A stretch of 64,000 nucleotides of DNA from NCBI RefSeq assembly GCF_964355755.1, contig NC_092673.1:10423001-10487000 (forward strand), read 5' to 3'. Below the pieces are notes generated by a model. The model saw only the letters and a list, made by a program, of their open reading frames with translations. It did not search any database and was not told the DNA's origin. Within the stretch, counting starts at the first letter, position 1. Every line of letters begins with the position of its first letter. The DNA is from Antedon mediterranea. Lineage: Eukaryota; Echinodermata; Crinoidea; Comatulida; Antedonidae. Of the stretch, positions 10,001-21,600 are shown one piece after another. The translations under genes and the position numbers were made by a program.

Positions 10001-10880
10001 ATCTCTCTCGCTGATCTATCTCTCTCGCTGATCTATCTCTCTCTCTCTCTCGCTGATCTATCTCTCTCTCTCTCGCTGATCTATCTCTCTCGCTGATCTA
10101 TCTCTCTCTCGCTGATCTATCTCTCTCTCGCTGATCTATCTCTCTCGCTGATCTATCTCTCTCTCGCTGATCTATCTCTCTCTCTCTCTCTCGCTGATCT
10201 ATCTCTCTCTCTCTCTCGCTGATCTATCTCTCTCTCGCTGATCTATCTCTCTCTCGCTGATCTATCTCTCTCTCGCTGATCTGTCTCTCTCGCTGATCTA
10301 TCTCTCTCTCGCTGATCTATCGCTCTCTCGCTGATCTATCTCTCTCTCTCGCTTATCTATCTCTCTCTCGCTGATCTACCTCTCTCTCGCTGATCTATCT
10401 CTCTCTCTCGCTGATCTATCTCTCTCTCGCTGATATATCTCTCTCTCGCTGATCTAACTCTCTCGCTGATCTATCTCTCTCTCGCTGATCTATCTCTTTC
10501 TCGCTGATCTATCTCTCTCGCTGATCTATCTCTCTCTCGCTGATCTATCTCTCTCTCGCTGATCTATCTCTCTCTCGCTGATCTATCTCTCTCTCGCTGA
10601 TCTATCACTCTCTCTCGCTGATCTATCTCTCTATCTCTCGCTGATCTATCTCTCTCTCGCTGATCTATCTCTCTCGCTGATCTATCTCTCTCTCGCTGAT
10701 CTATCTCTCTCTCTCGCTGATCTATCTCTCTCGCTGATCTATCTCTCTCTCGCTGATCTATCTCTCTCTCTCTCGCTGATCTATCTCTCTCTCGCTGATC
10801 TATCTCTCTCTCGCTGATCTGTCTCTCTCGCTGATCTATCTCTCTCTCGCTGATTTATCTCTCTCTCGCTGATCTATCTC

Positions 10881-13100
10881 TCTCTCGCTTATCTATCTCT
10901 CTCTCGCTGATCTACCTCTCTCTCGCTGATCTATCTCTCTCTCTCGCTGATCTATCTCTCTCTCGCTGATATATCTCTCTCTCGCTGATCTAACTCTCTC
11001 GCAGATCTATCTCTCTCTCGCTGATCTATCTCTTTCTCGCTGATCTAACTCTTTCTCGCTGATCTATCTCTCTCTCGCTGATCTATCTCTCTCTTGCTGA
11101 TCTATCTCTCTCTCGCTGATCTATCTCTCTCTCGCTGATCTATCTCTCTCTCACTGATCTATCACTCTCTCTCGCTGATCTATCTCTCTCTCTCGCTGAT
11201 CTATCTCTCTCTCGCTGATCTATCTCTCTCGTTGATCTATCTCTCTCTCGCTGATCTATCTCTCTCTCGCTGATCTATCTCTCTCTCGCTGATCTATCTC
11301 TCTCTCGCTGATCTATCTCTCTCTCGCTGATCTATATCTCTCTCGCTGATCTATCTCTCTCTCGCTGATCTTTCTCTCTCTCTGGCTGATCTATCTTTCT
11401 CTCGCTGATCTATCTCTCTCGCTGATCTATCTCTCTCTCGCTGATCTATCTCTCTCTCTCGCTGATCTATCTCTCTCTCGCTGATCTATCTTTCTCTCGC
11501 TGATCTATCTCTCTCTCTCTCTCTCGCGCTGATCTATCTCTCTCTCTCTTGCTGATCTATCTCTCTCTCGCAGATCCATCTCTCTCTCGCTGATCTATCT
11601 TTCTCTCGCTGATCCATCTCTCTCTCTCTCGCGCGTTGATCTATCTCTCTCTCGCTGATCTATCTCTCTCTCGCAGATCCATCTCTCTCTCGCTGATCTA
11701 TCTCTCTCTCGCTGATCTATCTCCCTCGCTGTTCTATATCTCTCTAGTTGATCTATCTCTCTCGCTGATCTATCTCTCTCTCGCTGATCTATCTCTATCT
11801 CTCTCTCTCTCGCTGATCTATCTCTCTCTCGCTGATCTATCTCTCTCTCGCTGATCTATCTCTCTCTCGCTGATCTCTCTCTCTCTCTCGCTGATCTATC
11901 TCTCTCTCGCTGATCTTTCTCTCTCTCTCTCTCGCTGATCTATCTCTCTCTCGCTGATCTGTCTTTCTCTCTCTCTCGCTGATCTATCTCTCTCTCTCGC
12001 TGATCTATCTCTCTCTCGCTGATCTATCTCTCTCTCGCTGATCTATCTCTCTCGCTGATCTATCTCTCTCTCGCTGATCTATCTCTCTCTCTCTCGCTGA
12101 TCTATCTCTCTCTCGCTGATCTATCTCTCTCTCGCTGATCTATCTCTCTCTCGCTGATCTGTCTCTCTCGCTGATCTATCTCTCTCTCGCTGATCTATCT
12201 CTCTCTCTCGCTGATCTATCTCTCTCTCTCGCTGATCTATCTCTCTCTCGCTTATCTATCTCTCTCTCGCTGATCTACCTCTCTCTCGCTGATCTATCTC
12301 TCTCTCTCTCGCTGATCTATCTCTCTCTCGCTGATATATCACTCTCTCGCTGATCTAACTCTTTCGCTGATCTATCTCTCTCTCGCTGATCTATCTCTTT
12401 CTCGCTGATCTATCTATCTCTCGCTGATCTATCTCTCTCTCGCTGATCTATCTCTCTCTCGCTGATCTATCTCTCTCTCGCTGATCTATCTCTCTCTCGC
12501 TGATCTATCTCTCTCTCGCTGATCTATCACTCTCTCTCGCTGATCTATCTCTCTCTCTCGCTGATCTATCTCTCTCTCGCTGATCTATCTCTCTCGCTGA
12601 TCTATCTCTCTCGTTGATCTATCTCTCTCTCGCTGATCTATCTCTCTCTCTCTCTCTCGCTGATCTATCTCTCTCTCGCTGATCTATCTCTCTCTCGCTG
12701 ATCTATCTCTCTCTCGCTGATCTATATCTCTCTCGCTGATCTATCTCTCTCTCGCTGATCTTTCTCTCTCTCTGGCTGATCTATCTTTCTCTCGCTGATC
12801 TATCTCTCTCGCTGATCTATCTCTCTCTCGCTGATCTATCTCTCATTCTCGCTGATCTATCTCTCTCTCGCTGATCTATCTTTCTCTCGCTGATCTATCT
12901 CTCTCTCTCTCGCGCTGATCTATCTCTCTCTCTCGCTGATCTATCTCTCTCTCGCAGATCCATCTCTCTCTCGCTGATCTATCTTTCTCTCGCTGATCTA
13001 TCTCTCTCTCTCGCGCGCGCTGATCTATCTCTCTCTCGCTTATCTATCTCTCTCTCTCGCAGATCCATCTCTCTCTCGCTGATCTATCTCTCTCTCGCTG
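10881..13100. repeat. ~1.37-1.39 kb higher-order repeat, two diverged copies
   Basis: Markers recur in order: CGCTTATC at 10889 and 12252 (1363 bp apart), TGGCTG at 11383 and 12773 (1390 bp), and TAGTTG at 11745 and 13131 (1386 bp). Both copies also have the rare series of alternating C and G (CGCGCG-type) before the B cassette (about 11,632 and 13,012). Variation between copies is mainly in CT number. This region leads straight into the tighter 1,424-bp duplication. Confidence 0.8.
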
Positions 13101-14524
13101 ATCTATCTCCCTCGCTGTTCTATCTCTCTCTAGTTGATCTATCTCTCTATCGCTGATCTATCTCTCTCTCGCTGATCTATCTCTCTCTCTCGCTGATCTA
13201 TCTCTCTCTCGCTGATCTATCTTTCTCTCGCTGATCTATCTCTCTCTCTCTCGCGCTGATCTATCTCTCTCTCTTGCTGATCTATCTCTCTCTCGCAGAT
13301 CCATCTCTCTCTCGCTGATCTATCTTTCTCTCGCTGATCTATCTCTTTCTCTCTCGCGCGCTGATCTATCTCTCTCTCGCTTATCTATCTCTCTCTCTCG
13401 CAGATCCATCTCTCTCTCGCTGATCTATCTCTCTCTCGCTGATCTATCTCCCTCGCTGTTCTATCTCTCTCTAGTTGATCTATCTCTCTATCGCTGATCT
13501 ATCTCTCTCTCGCTGATCTATCTCTCTCTCTCTCGCTGATCTATCTCTCTCTCGCTGATCTATCTCTCTCTCTTGCTGATCTATCACTCTTTCTCGCTGA
13601 TCTATCTCTCTCTCGCGCTGATCTATCTCTCTCTCTCGCTGATCTATCTCTATCTCTCACTGATCTATCTCTCTCTCTCGCTGATCTATCTCTCTCTCGC
13701 TGATCTATCTCTAGCTCTCTGTCGCTGATCTATCTCTAGCTCTCTCTCGCTGATCTATCTCTCTCTGTCGCTGATCTATCTCTCTCTGTCGCTGATCTAT
13801 CTCTCTCTCGCTGATCTATCTCTCTCTCGCTGATCTATCTCTCTCTCTCGCTGATCTATCTCTCTCTCGCTGATCTATCACTCTCTCTCTTGCTGATCTA
13901 TCACTCTCCCTCGCTGATCTATCTCTCTCTCTCTCTCGCTGATCTATCTCTCTCTCTCTCTCGCTGATCTATCTCTCTCTCGCTGATCTATCTCTCTCGC
14001 TGATCTATCTCTCTCTCGCTGATCTATCTCTCTCTCTCTCTCGCTGATCTATCTCTCTCTCGCTGATCTATCTCTCTCTCGCTGATCTATATCTCTCTCG
14101 CTGATCTACCTCTCTCTCGCTGATCTATCTCTCTCTCTCGCTGATCTATCTCTCTCTCGCTGATATATCTCTCTCTCACTGATCTAACTCTCTCGCTGAT
14201 CTATCTCTCTCTCCTCGATCTATCTCTTTCTCGCTGATCTATCTCTCTCTCGCTGATCTATCTCTCTCTCGCTGATCTATCTCTCTCTCTCGCTGATCTA
14301 TCTCTCTCGCTGATTTATCTTTCTCTCGCTGATCTATCTCTCTCTCTCTCTCGCGCTGATCTATCTCTCTCTCGCTGATCTATCTCTCTCTCGCAGATCC
14401 ATCTCTCTCTCGCTGATCTATCTTTCTCTCGCTGATCTATCTCTCTCTCTCTCTCTCTCGCTGATCTATCTCTCTCTCTCGCTGATCTATCTCTCTCTCT
14501 CGCAGATCTATCTCTCTCTCGCTG
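13101..14524. repeat. 1,424-bp tandem duplication, copy 1
   Basis: Four widely separated marks repeat at exactly 1,424 bp: TAGTTG 13131 to 14555, a second TAGTTG 13472 to 14896, TAGCTC 13712 to 15136, and the very rare CTCCTCGATC 14211 to 15635. The intervening text agrees base for base where I compared it, including CT numbers. Each copy holds two B cassettes 341 bp apart, one C run and a modified A cassette. Confidence 0.9.
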
Positions 14525-15948
14525 ATCTATCTCCCTCGCTGTTCTATCTCTCTCTAGTTGATCTATCTCTCTATCGCTGATCTATCTCTCTCTCGCTGAT
14601 CTATCTCTCTCTCTCGCTGATCTATCTCTCTCTCGCTGATCTATCTTTCTCTCGCTGATCTATCTCTCTCTCTCTCGCGCTGATCTATCTCTCTCTCTTG
14701 CTGATCTATCTCTCTCTCGCAGATCCATCTCTCTCTCGCTGATCTATCTTTCTCTCGCTGATCTATCTCTTTCTCTCTCGCGCGCTGATCTATCTCTCTC
14801 TCGCTTATCTATCTCTCTCTCTCGCAGATCCATCTCTCTCTCGCTGATCTATCTCTCTCTCGCTGATCTATCTCCCTCGCTGTTCTATCTCTCTCTAGTT
14901 GATCTATCTCTCTATCGCTGATCTATCTCTCTCTCGCTGATCTATCTCTCTCTCTCTCGCTGATCTATCTCTCTCTCGCTGATCTATCTCTCTCTCTTGC
15001 TGATCTATCACTCTTTCTCGCTGATCTATCTCTCTCTCGCGCTGATCTATCTCTCTCTCTCGCTGATCTATCTCTATCTCTCACTGATCTATCTCTCTCT
15101 CTCGCTGATCTATCTCTCTCTCGCTGATCTATCTCTAGCTCTCTGTCGCTGATCTATCTCTAGCTCTCTCTCGCTGATCTATCTCTCTCTGTCGCTGATC
15201 TATCTCTCTCTGTCGCTGATCTATCTCTCTCTCGCTGATCTATCTCTCTCTCGCTGATCTATCTCTCTCTCTCGCTGATCTATCTCTCTCTCGCTGATCT
15301 ATCACTCTCTCTCTTGCTGATCTATCACTCTCCCTCGCTGATCTATCTCTCTCTCTCTCTCGCTGATCTATCTCTCTCTCTCTCTCGCTGATCTATCTCT
15401 CTCTCGCTGATCTATCTCTCTCGCTGATCTATCTCTCTCTCGCTGATCTATCTCTCTCTCTCTCTCGCTGATCTATCTCTCTCTCGCTGATCTATCTCTC
15501 TCTCGCTGATCTATATCTCTCTCGCTGATCTACCTCTCTCTCGCTGATCTATCTCTCTCTCTCGCTGATCTATCTCTCTCTCGCTGATATATCTCTCTCT
15601 CACTGATCTAACTCTCTCGCTGATCTATCTCTCTCTCCTCGATCTATCTCTTTCTCGCTGATCTATCTCTCTCTCGCTGATCTATCTCTCTCTCGCTGAT
15701 CTATCTCTCTCTCTCGCTGATCTATCTCTCTCGCTGATTTATCTTTCTCTCGCTGATCTATCTCTCTCTCTCTCTCGCGCTGATCTATCTCTCTCTCGCT
15801 GATCTATCTCTCTCTCGCAGATCCATCTCTCTCTCGCTGATCTATCTTTCTCTCGCTGATCTATCTCTCTCTCTCTCTCTCTCGCTGATCTATCTCTCTC
15901 TCTCGCTGATCTATCTCTCTCTCTCGCAGATCCATCTCTCTCTCTCGC
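14525..15948. repeat. 1,424-bp tandem duplication, copy 2
   Basis: Matches 13,101-14,524. The copies part near the end: copy 2 has CGCAGATCCATC and an additional CTCCCTCGCTGATC unit (about 15,920-15,980), while copy 1 has CGCAGATCTATC and goes straight to GTTC. The next B cassette ends at 15998, so this is part of a chain of ~1.4 kb repeats running from about 10.9 kb. Confidence 0.9.
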
Positions 15949-16800
15949 TGATCTATCTCCCTCGCTGATCTATCTCCCTCGCTGTTCTATCTCTCTCTAG
16001 TTGATCTATCTCTCTCTCTCGCTGATCTATCTCTCTCTCGCTGATCTATCTCTCTCTCTCTCGCTGATCTATCTCTCTCGCTGATCTATCTCTCTCTCTT
16101 GCTGATCTATCACTCTCTCTCGCTGATCTATCTCTCTCTCTCGCTGATCTATCTCTCTCTCTCGCTGATCTATCTCTATCTCTCATTGATCTATCTCTCT
16201 CTCGCTGATCTATCTCTCTCTCGCTGATCTATCTCTAGCTCTCTGTCGTTGATCTATCTCTAGCTCTCTCTCGCTGATCTATCTCTCTCTGTCGCTGATC
16301 TATCTCTCTCTGTCGCTGATCTATCTCTCTCTGTCGCTGATCTATCTCTCTCTGTCGCTGATCTATCTTCCTCTGTCGCTGATCTATCTCTCTCTGTCGC
16401 TGATCTATCTCTCTCTGTCGCTGATCTATCTCTCTATCTCTCTCTCGCTGATCTATCTCTCTCGCTGATCTATCTCTCTCTCGCTGATCTATCTCTCTCT
16501 CGCTGATCTATCTCCCTCTCGCTGATCTATTTCTCTCTCGCTGATCTATCTCTCTCTCGCTGATCTATCTCTCTCGCTGATCTATCTCTCTCTCGCTGAT
16601 CTATCTCTCTCTCGCTGATCTACCTCTCTCTCGCTGAGCTATCTCTCTCGCTGATCTATCTCTCACTCGCTGATCTATCTCTCTCTCGCTGATCTATCTC
16701 TCTCTCGCTGATCTATCTCTCTCTCGCTGATCTATCTCTCTCTCGCTGATCTATCTCTCTCGCAGATCTATCTCTCTCTCGCTGATCTATCTCTCTCTCG
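15949..16800. repeat. Array segment with B and C cassettes
   Basis: TAGTTG at 15998 is followed by TAGCTC at 16236 (238 bp), then eight or so GTCG units to ~16,430, then ordinary units with CTACC and GAGCTATC variants. No internal duplication stood out. Confidence 0.7.
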
Positions 16801-17560
16801 CTGATCTATCTCTCTCTCTCGCTGATTTATCTCTCTCTCGCTGATCTATCTCTCTCGCTGATCTATCTCTCTCTCTGATTTATCTCTCTCTCGCTTATCT
16901 ATCTCTCTCTCGCTGATCTACCTCTCTCTCGCTGATCTATCTCTCTCTCTCGCTGATCTATCTCTCTCTCGCTGATCTATCTCTCTCTCGCTGATCTAAC
17001 TCTCTCGCTGATCTATCTCTCTCACGCTGATCTATCTCTTTCTCGCTGATCTATCTCTCTCTCTCGCTGATCTATCTCTCTCTCGCTGATCTATCTCTCT
17101 CTCGCTGATCTATCTCTCACTCGCTGATCTATCTCTCACTCTCTGATCTATCTCTCTCTCGCTGATCTATCTCTCTCTCGCTGATCTATCTCTCTCGTTG
17201 ATCTATCTCTCTCTCGCTGATCTATCTCTCTCTCGCTGATCTATATCTCTCGCTGATCTATCTCTCTCTCGCTGATCTATCTCTCTCTCTCGCTGATCTA
17301 TCTCTCTCTCGCTGATCTATCTCTCTCTCGCTGATCTATCTCTCTCTCGCTGATCTATTTCTCTTTCGCCGATCTATCTCTCTCTCGCTGATCTATCTCT
17401 CTCTCGCTGATCTATATCTCTCTCGCTGATCTATCTCTCTCTCGCTGATCTTTCTCTCTCTCTGGCTGATCTATCTCTCTCTCTCTCGCTGATCTATCTC
17501 TCTCGCTGATCTATCTCTCTCTCGCTGATCTATCTCTCTCTCTCGCTGGTCTATCTCTCT
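16801..17560. repeat. 1,087-bp-spaced duplication, copy 1
   Basis: Markers CGCTTATC 16895, CTACC 16918, TCTCACTCG-CTGATC 17115 and TGGCTG 17463 recur at 17984, ~18007, 18202 and 18550, an offset of 1087-1089 bp. The flanks differ, so the copies are about 0.7 kb each. Confidence 0.8.
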
Positions 17561-17689
17561 CGCTGATCTATCTTTCTCTCGCTGATCTATCTCTCTCTCT
17601 CTCTCTCGCGCTGATCTATCTCTCTCTCGCTGATCTATCTCTCTCTCGCAGATCCATCTCTCTCTCGCTGATCTATCTCTCTCTCGCTG

Positions 17690-17990
17690 ATCTATCTCCC
17701 TCGCTGTTCTATCTTTCTATCGCTGATCTATCTCTCTCTCTCGCTGATTTATCTCTCTCTCGCTGATCTCTCTCTCTCGCTGATCTATCTCTCTCTCTGA
17801 TTTATCTCTCTCTCGCTTATCTATCTCTCTCTCGCTGATCTATCTCTCTCTCGCTGATCTATCTCCCTCGCTGTTCTATATCTCTATCGCTGATCTATCT
17901 CTCTCTCTCGCTGATTTATCTCTCTCTCGCTGATCTCTCTCTCTCGCTGATCTATCTCTCTCTCTGATTTATCTCTCTCTCGCTTATCTA
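17690..17990. repeat. Altered B cassette, duplicated ~170 bp apart
   Basis: CTCCCTCGCTGTTCTAT is followed by TCTATCGCTG rather than TAGTTG, at about 17,698 and 17,868. Each copy then shows CGCTGATTTATC, a CTGATCTCTC unit and a CTCTGATTTATC unit lacking the CG. These are the only B-like cassettes seen to have lost TAGTTG. Confidence 0.7.
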
Positions 17991-18649
17991 TCTCTCTCTC
18001 GCTGATCTACCTCTCTCTCGCTGATCTATCTCTCTCTCTCTCGCTGATCTATCTCTCTCGCTGATCTATCTCTCTCTCGCTGATCTAACTCTCTCGCTGA
18101 TCTATCTCTCTCACGCTGATCTATCTCTTTCTCGCTGATCTATCTCCCTCTCGCTGATCTATCTCTCTCTCGCTGATCTATCTCTCTCTCGCTGATCTAT
18201 CTCTCACTCGCTGATCTATCTCTCACTCTCTGATCTATCTCTCTCTCGCTGATCTATCTCTCTCTCGCTGATCTATCTCTCTCGTTGATCTATCTCTCTC
18301 TCGCTGATCTATCTCTCTCTCGCTGATCTATCTCTCTCGCTGATCTATCTCTCTCTCGCTGATCTATCTCTCTCTCTCGCTGATCTATCTCTCTCTCGCT
18401 GATCTATCTCTCTCTCGCTGATCTATCTCTCTGTCGCTGATCTATTTCTCTCTCGCCGATCTATCTCTCTCTCGCTGATCTATCTCTCTCTCGCTGATCT
18501 ATATCTCTCTCGCTGATCTATCTCTCTCTCGCTGATCTTTCTCTCTCTCTGGCTGATCTTTCTCTCTCTCTCTCGCTGATCTATCTCTCTCGCTGATCTA
18601 TCTCTCTCTCGCTGATCTATCTCTCTCTCTCGCTGGTCTATCTCTCTCG
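17960..18649. repeat. 1,087-bp-spaced duplication, copy 2
   Basis: Counterpart of 16,801-17,560. It ends at the left breakpoint of the 13-kb duplication: the unit at 18,632-18,640 reads GCTGGTC, and from ~18,650 the sequence follows the 13-kb block. Confidence 0.8.
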
Positions 18650-21600
18650 CTGATCTATCTCTCTCGCTGATCTATCTCTCTCTCGCTGATCTATCTCTCT
18701 CTCGCTGATCTATCTCTCTCTGTCGCTGATCTATCTCTCTCTGTCGCTGATCTATCTCTCTCTGTCGCTGATCTATCTCTCTCTGTCGCTGATCTATCTC
18801 CCTCTGTCGCGGATCTATCTCTCTCTGTCGCTGATCTATCTCTCTCTGTCGCTGATCTATCTCTCTATCTCTCTCTCGCTGATCTATCTCTCTCGCTGAT
18901 CTATCTCTCTCTCGCTGATCTATCTCTCTCTCGCTGATCTATCTCCTTCTCGCTGATCTATTTCTCTCTCGCTGATCTATTTCTCTCTCGCTGATCTATC
19001 TCTCTCGCTGATCTATCTCTCTCTTTCGCTGATCTATCTCTCTCGCTGATCTATCTCTCTCTCGCTGATCTATCTCTCTCGCTGATCTATCTCTCACTCG
19101 CTGATCTATCTCTCTCTCGCTGATCTATCTCTCTCTAGCTGATCTATCTCTCTCTCGCTGATCTATCTCTCTCGCTGATCTATCTCTCTCTCGCAGATAT
19201 ATCTCTCTCTCGCTGATCTATCTCTCTCTCGCTGATCTATCTCTCTCTCTCGCTGATTTATCTCTCTCTCGCTGATCTATCTCTCTCGCTGATCTATCTC
19301 TCTCGCTGATTTATCTCTCTCTCGCTGATCTATCTCTCTCGCTGATCTAACTCTCTCGCTGATCTATCTTTCTCTCGCTGATCTATCTCTTTCTCGCTGA
19401 TTTATCTCTCTCTCGCTGATCTATCTCTCTCTCGCTGATATATCTCTCACTCGCTGATCTATCTCTCTCTCGCTGATCTATCTCTCTCTCGCTGATCTAT
19501 CTCTCTCGTTGATCTATCTCTCTCTCTCGCTGATCTATCTCTCTCTCGCTGATCTATCTCTCTCTCTCGCTGATCTATCTCTCTCGCAGATCTATCTCTC
19601 TCTCCCTGATCTATCTCTCTCTCGCTGATCTATCTCTCTCTCTCTCGCTGATTTATCTCTCTCTCGCTGATCTATCTCTCTCGCTGATCTATCTCTCTCT
19701 CTCTGATTTATCTCTCTCGATTATCTATCTCTCTCTCGCTGATCTATCTCTCTCTCTCGCTGATCTATCTCTCTCTCGCTGATCTATCTCTCTCTCGCTG
19801 ATCTAACTCTCTCGCTGATCTATCACTATCTCGCTGATCTATCTCTTTCTCGCTGATCTATCTCTCTCTCGCTGATCTATCTCTCTCTCGCTGATCTATC
19901 TCTCTCTCGCTGATCTATCTCTCACTCGCTGATCTATCTCTCACTCTCTGATCTATCTCTCTCTCGCTGATCTATCTTTCTTTCGCTGATCTATCTCTCT
20001 CGCTGATCTATCTCTCTCTCGCTGATCTATCTCTCTCTCTCGCTGATCTATCTCACTCTCGCTGATCTATCTCTCTCTCTCGCTGATCTATCTCTCTCTC
20101 GCTGATCTATCTCTCTCTCGCCGATCTATCTCTCTCTCGCTGATCTATCTCTCTCGCTGATCTATATCTCTCTCGCTGATCTATCTCTCTCTCGCTGATC
20201 TTTCTCTCTCTCTCTCTGGCTGATCTATCTCTATCTTTCTCGCTGATCTATCTCTCTCGCTGATCTATCTCTCTCTCGCTGATCTATCTCTCTCTCTTGC
20301 TGATCTATCTCTCTCGCTGATCTATCTTTCTCTCGCTGATCTATCTCTCTCTCTCGCGCGCTGATCTATCTCTCTCTCGCTGATCTATCCCTTTCTCGCA
20401 GATCCATCTCTCTCTCGCTGATCTATCTCTCTCTCGCTGATCTATCTCCCTCGCTGTTCTATCTCTCTCTAGTTGATCTATCTCTCTCTCGCTTATCTAT
20501 CTCTCTCTCGCTGATCTATCTCTCTCTCTCTCGCTGATCTATCTCTCTCTCGCTGATCTCTCTCTCTCTCTCTTGCTGATCTATCACTCTCTCTCGCTGA
20601 TCTGTCTCTCTCTCGCGCTGATCTATCTCTCTCTCTCTCTCACTGATCTATCTCTATCTCTCACTGATCTATCTCTCTCTCTCTCTCGCTGATCTATCTC
20701 TCTCTCTCGCTGATCTATCTCTATCTTTCTCGCTGATCTATCTCTCTCGCTGATCTATCTCTCTCTCGCTGATCTATCTCTCTCTCTTGCTGATCTATCT
20801 CTCTCGCTGATCTATCTTTCTCTCGCTGATCTATCTCTCTCTCTCTCGCGCTGATCTATCTCTCTCTCGCTGATCTATCTCCCTCGCTGTTCTATCTCTC
20901 TCTAGTTGATCTATCTCTCTCTCGCTTATCTATCTCTCTCTCGCTGATCTATCTCTCTCTCTCTCTCGCTGATCTATCTCTCTCTCGCTGATCTCTCTCT
21001 CTCTCTCTCGCTGATCTATCTCTCTCTCGCTGATCTGTCTCTCTCTCGCTGATCTATCTCTCTCTCGCTGATCTAACTCTCCCCCGCTGATCTATCTCTC
21101 TCGCAAATCTATCTCTCTCTCGCTGATCTATCTCTCCCTCTCTCGCTGATCTATCTCTCTCGCTGATCTATCTCTCTCTCGCTGATCTATCTCTCTCTCT
21201 CGCGCTGATCTATCTCTCTCTCGCTGATCTATCTCTCTCTCGCAGATCCATCTCTCTCTCGCTGATCTATCTCTCTCTCGCTGATCTATCTCCCTCGCTG
21301 TTCTATCTCTCTCTAGTTGATCTATCTCTCTCTCGCTGATCTCTCTCTCTCTCGCTGATCTATCTCTCTCTCTCTCGCTGATCTATCTCTCTCTCTCGCT
21401 GATCTATCTCTCTCTCTCTCGCTGATCTATCTCTCTCTCTCTCGCTGATCTATCTCTCTCGCTGATCTATCTCTCTCTCGCTGATCTATCTCTCTCTCTC
21501 GCTGATCTATCTCTCTCTCGCTGATCTATCTCTCTCTCGCTGATCTATCTCTCTCTTGCTGATCTATCACTCTCTCTCGCTGATCTATCTCTCTCTCTCT

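Larger units (their letters stand above)
2091..10880. repeat. First array domain, with recurrent cassette A
   Basis: Ordinary 17-23 bp units with a recurring ~115-bp group here called cassette A. It consists of consecutive units carrying CGCTTATC, CTACC, a 21-bp ordinary unit, GATATATC and CTAAC, followed by a 17-bp unit. The CGCTTATC member sits at about 4173, 5062, 5758, 6022, 7818, 8819, 9666 and 10353. Intervals between them are 889, 696, 264, 1796, 1001, 847 and 687 bp, so spacing is irregular. A CTCCCCC marker (cassette D) occurs at ~8371. Nothing other than repeat is present. Confidence 0.85.

Noticed and set aside
11636-11854. Plus-strand 72-codon frame of SLADLSLS-type repeats
   Set aside because: A translation of satellite units whose lengths happen to avoid the in-frame TGA. 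There is no start context, no conserved boundary and the composition is that of the repeat.
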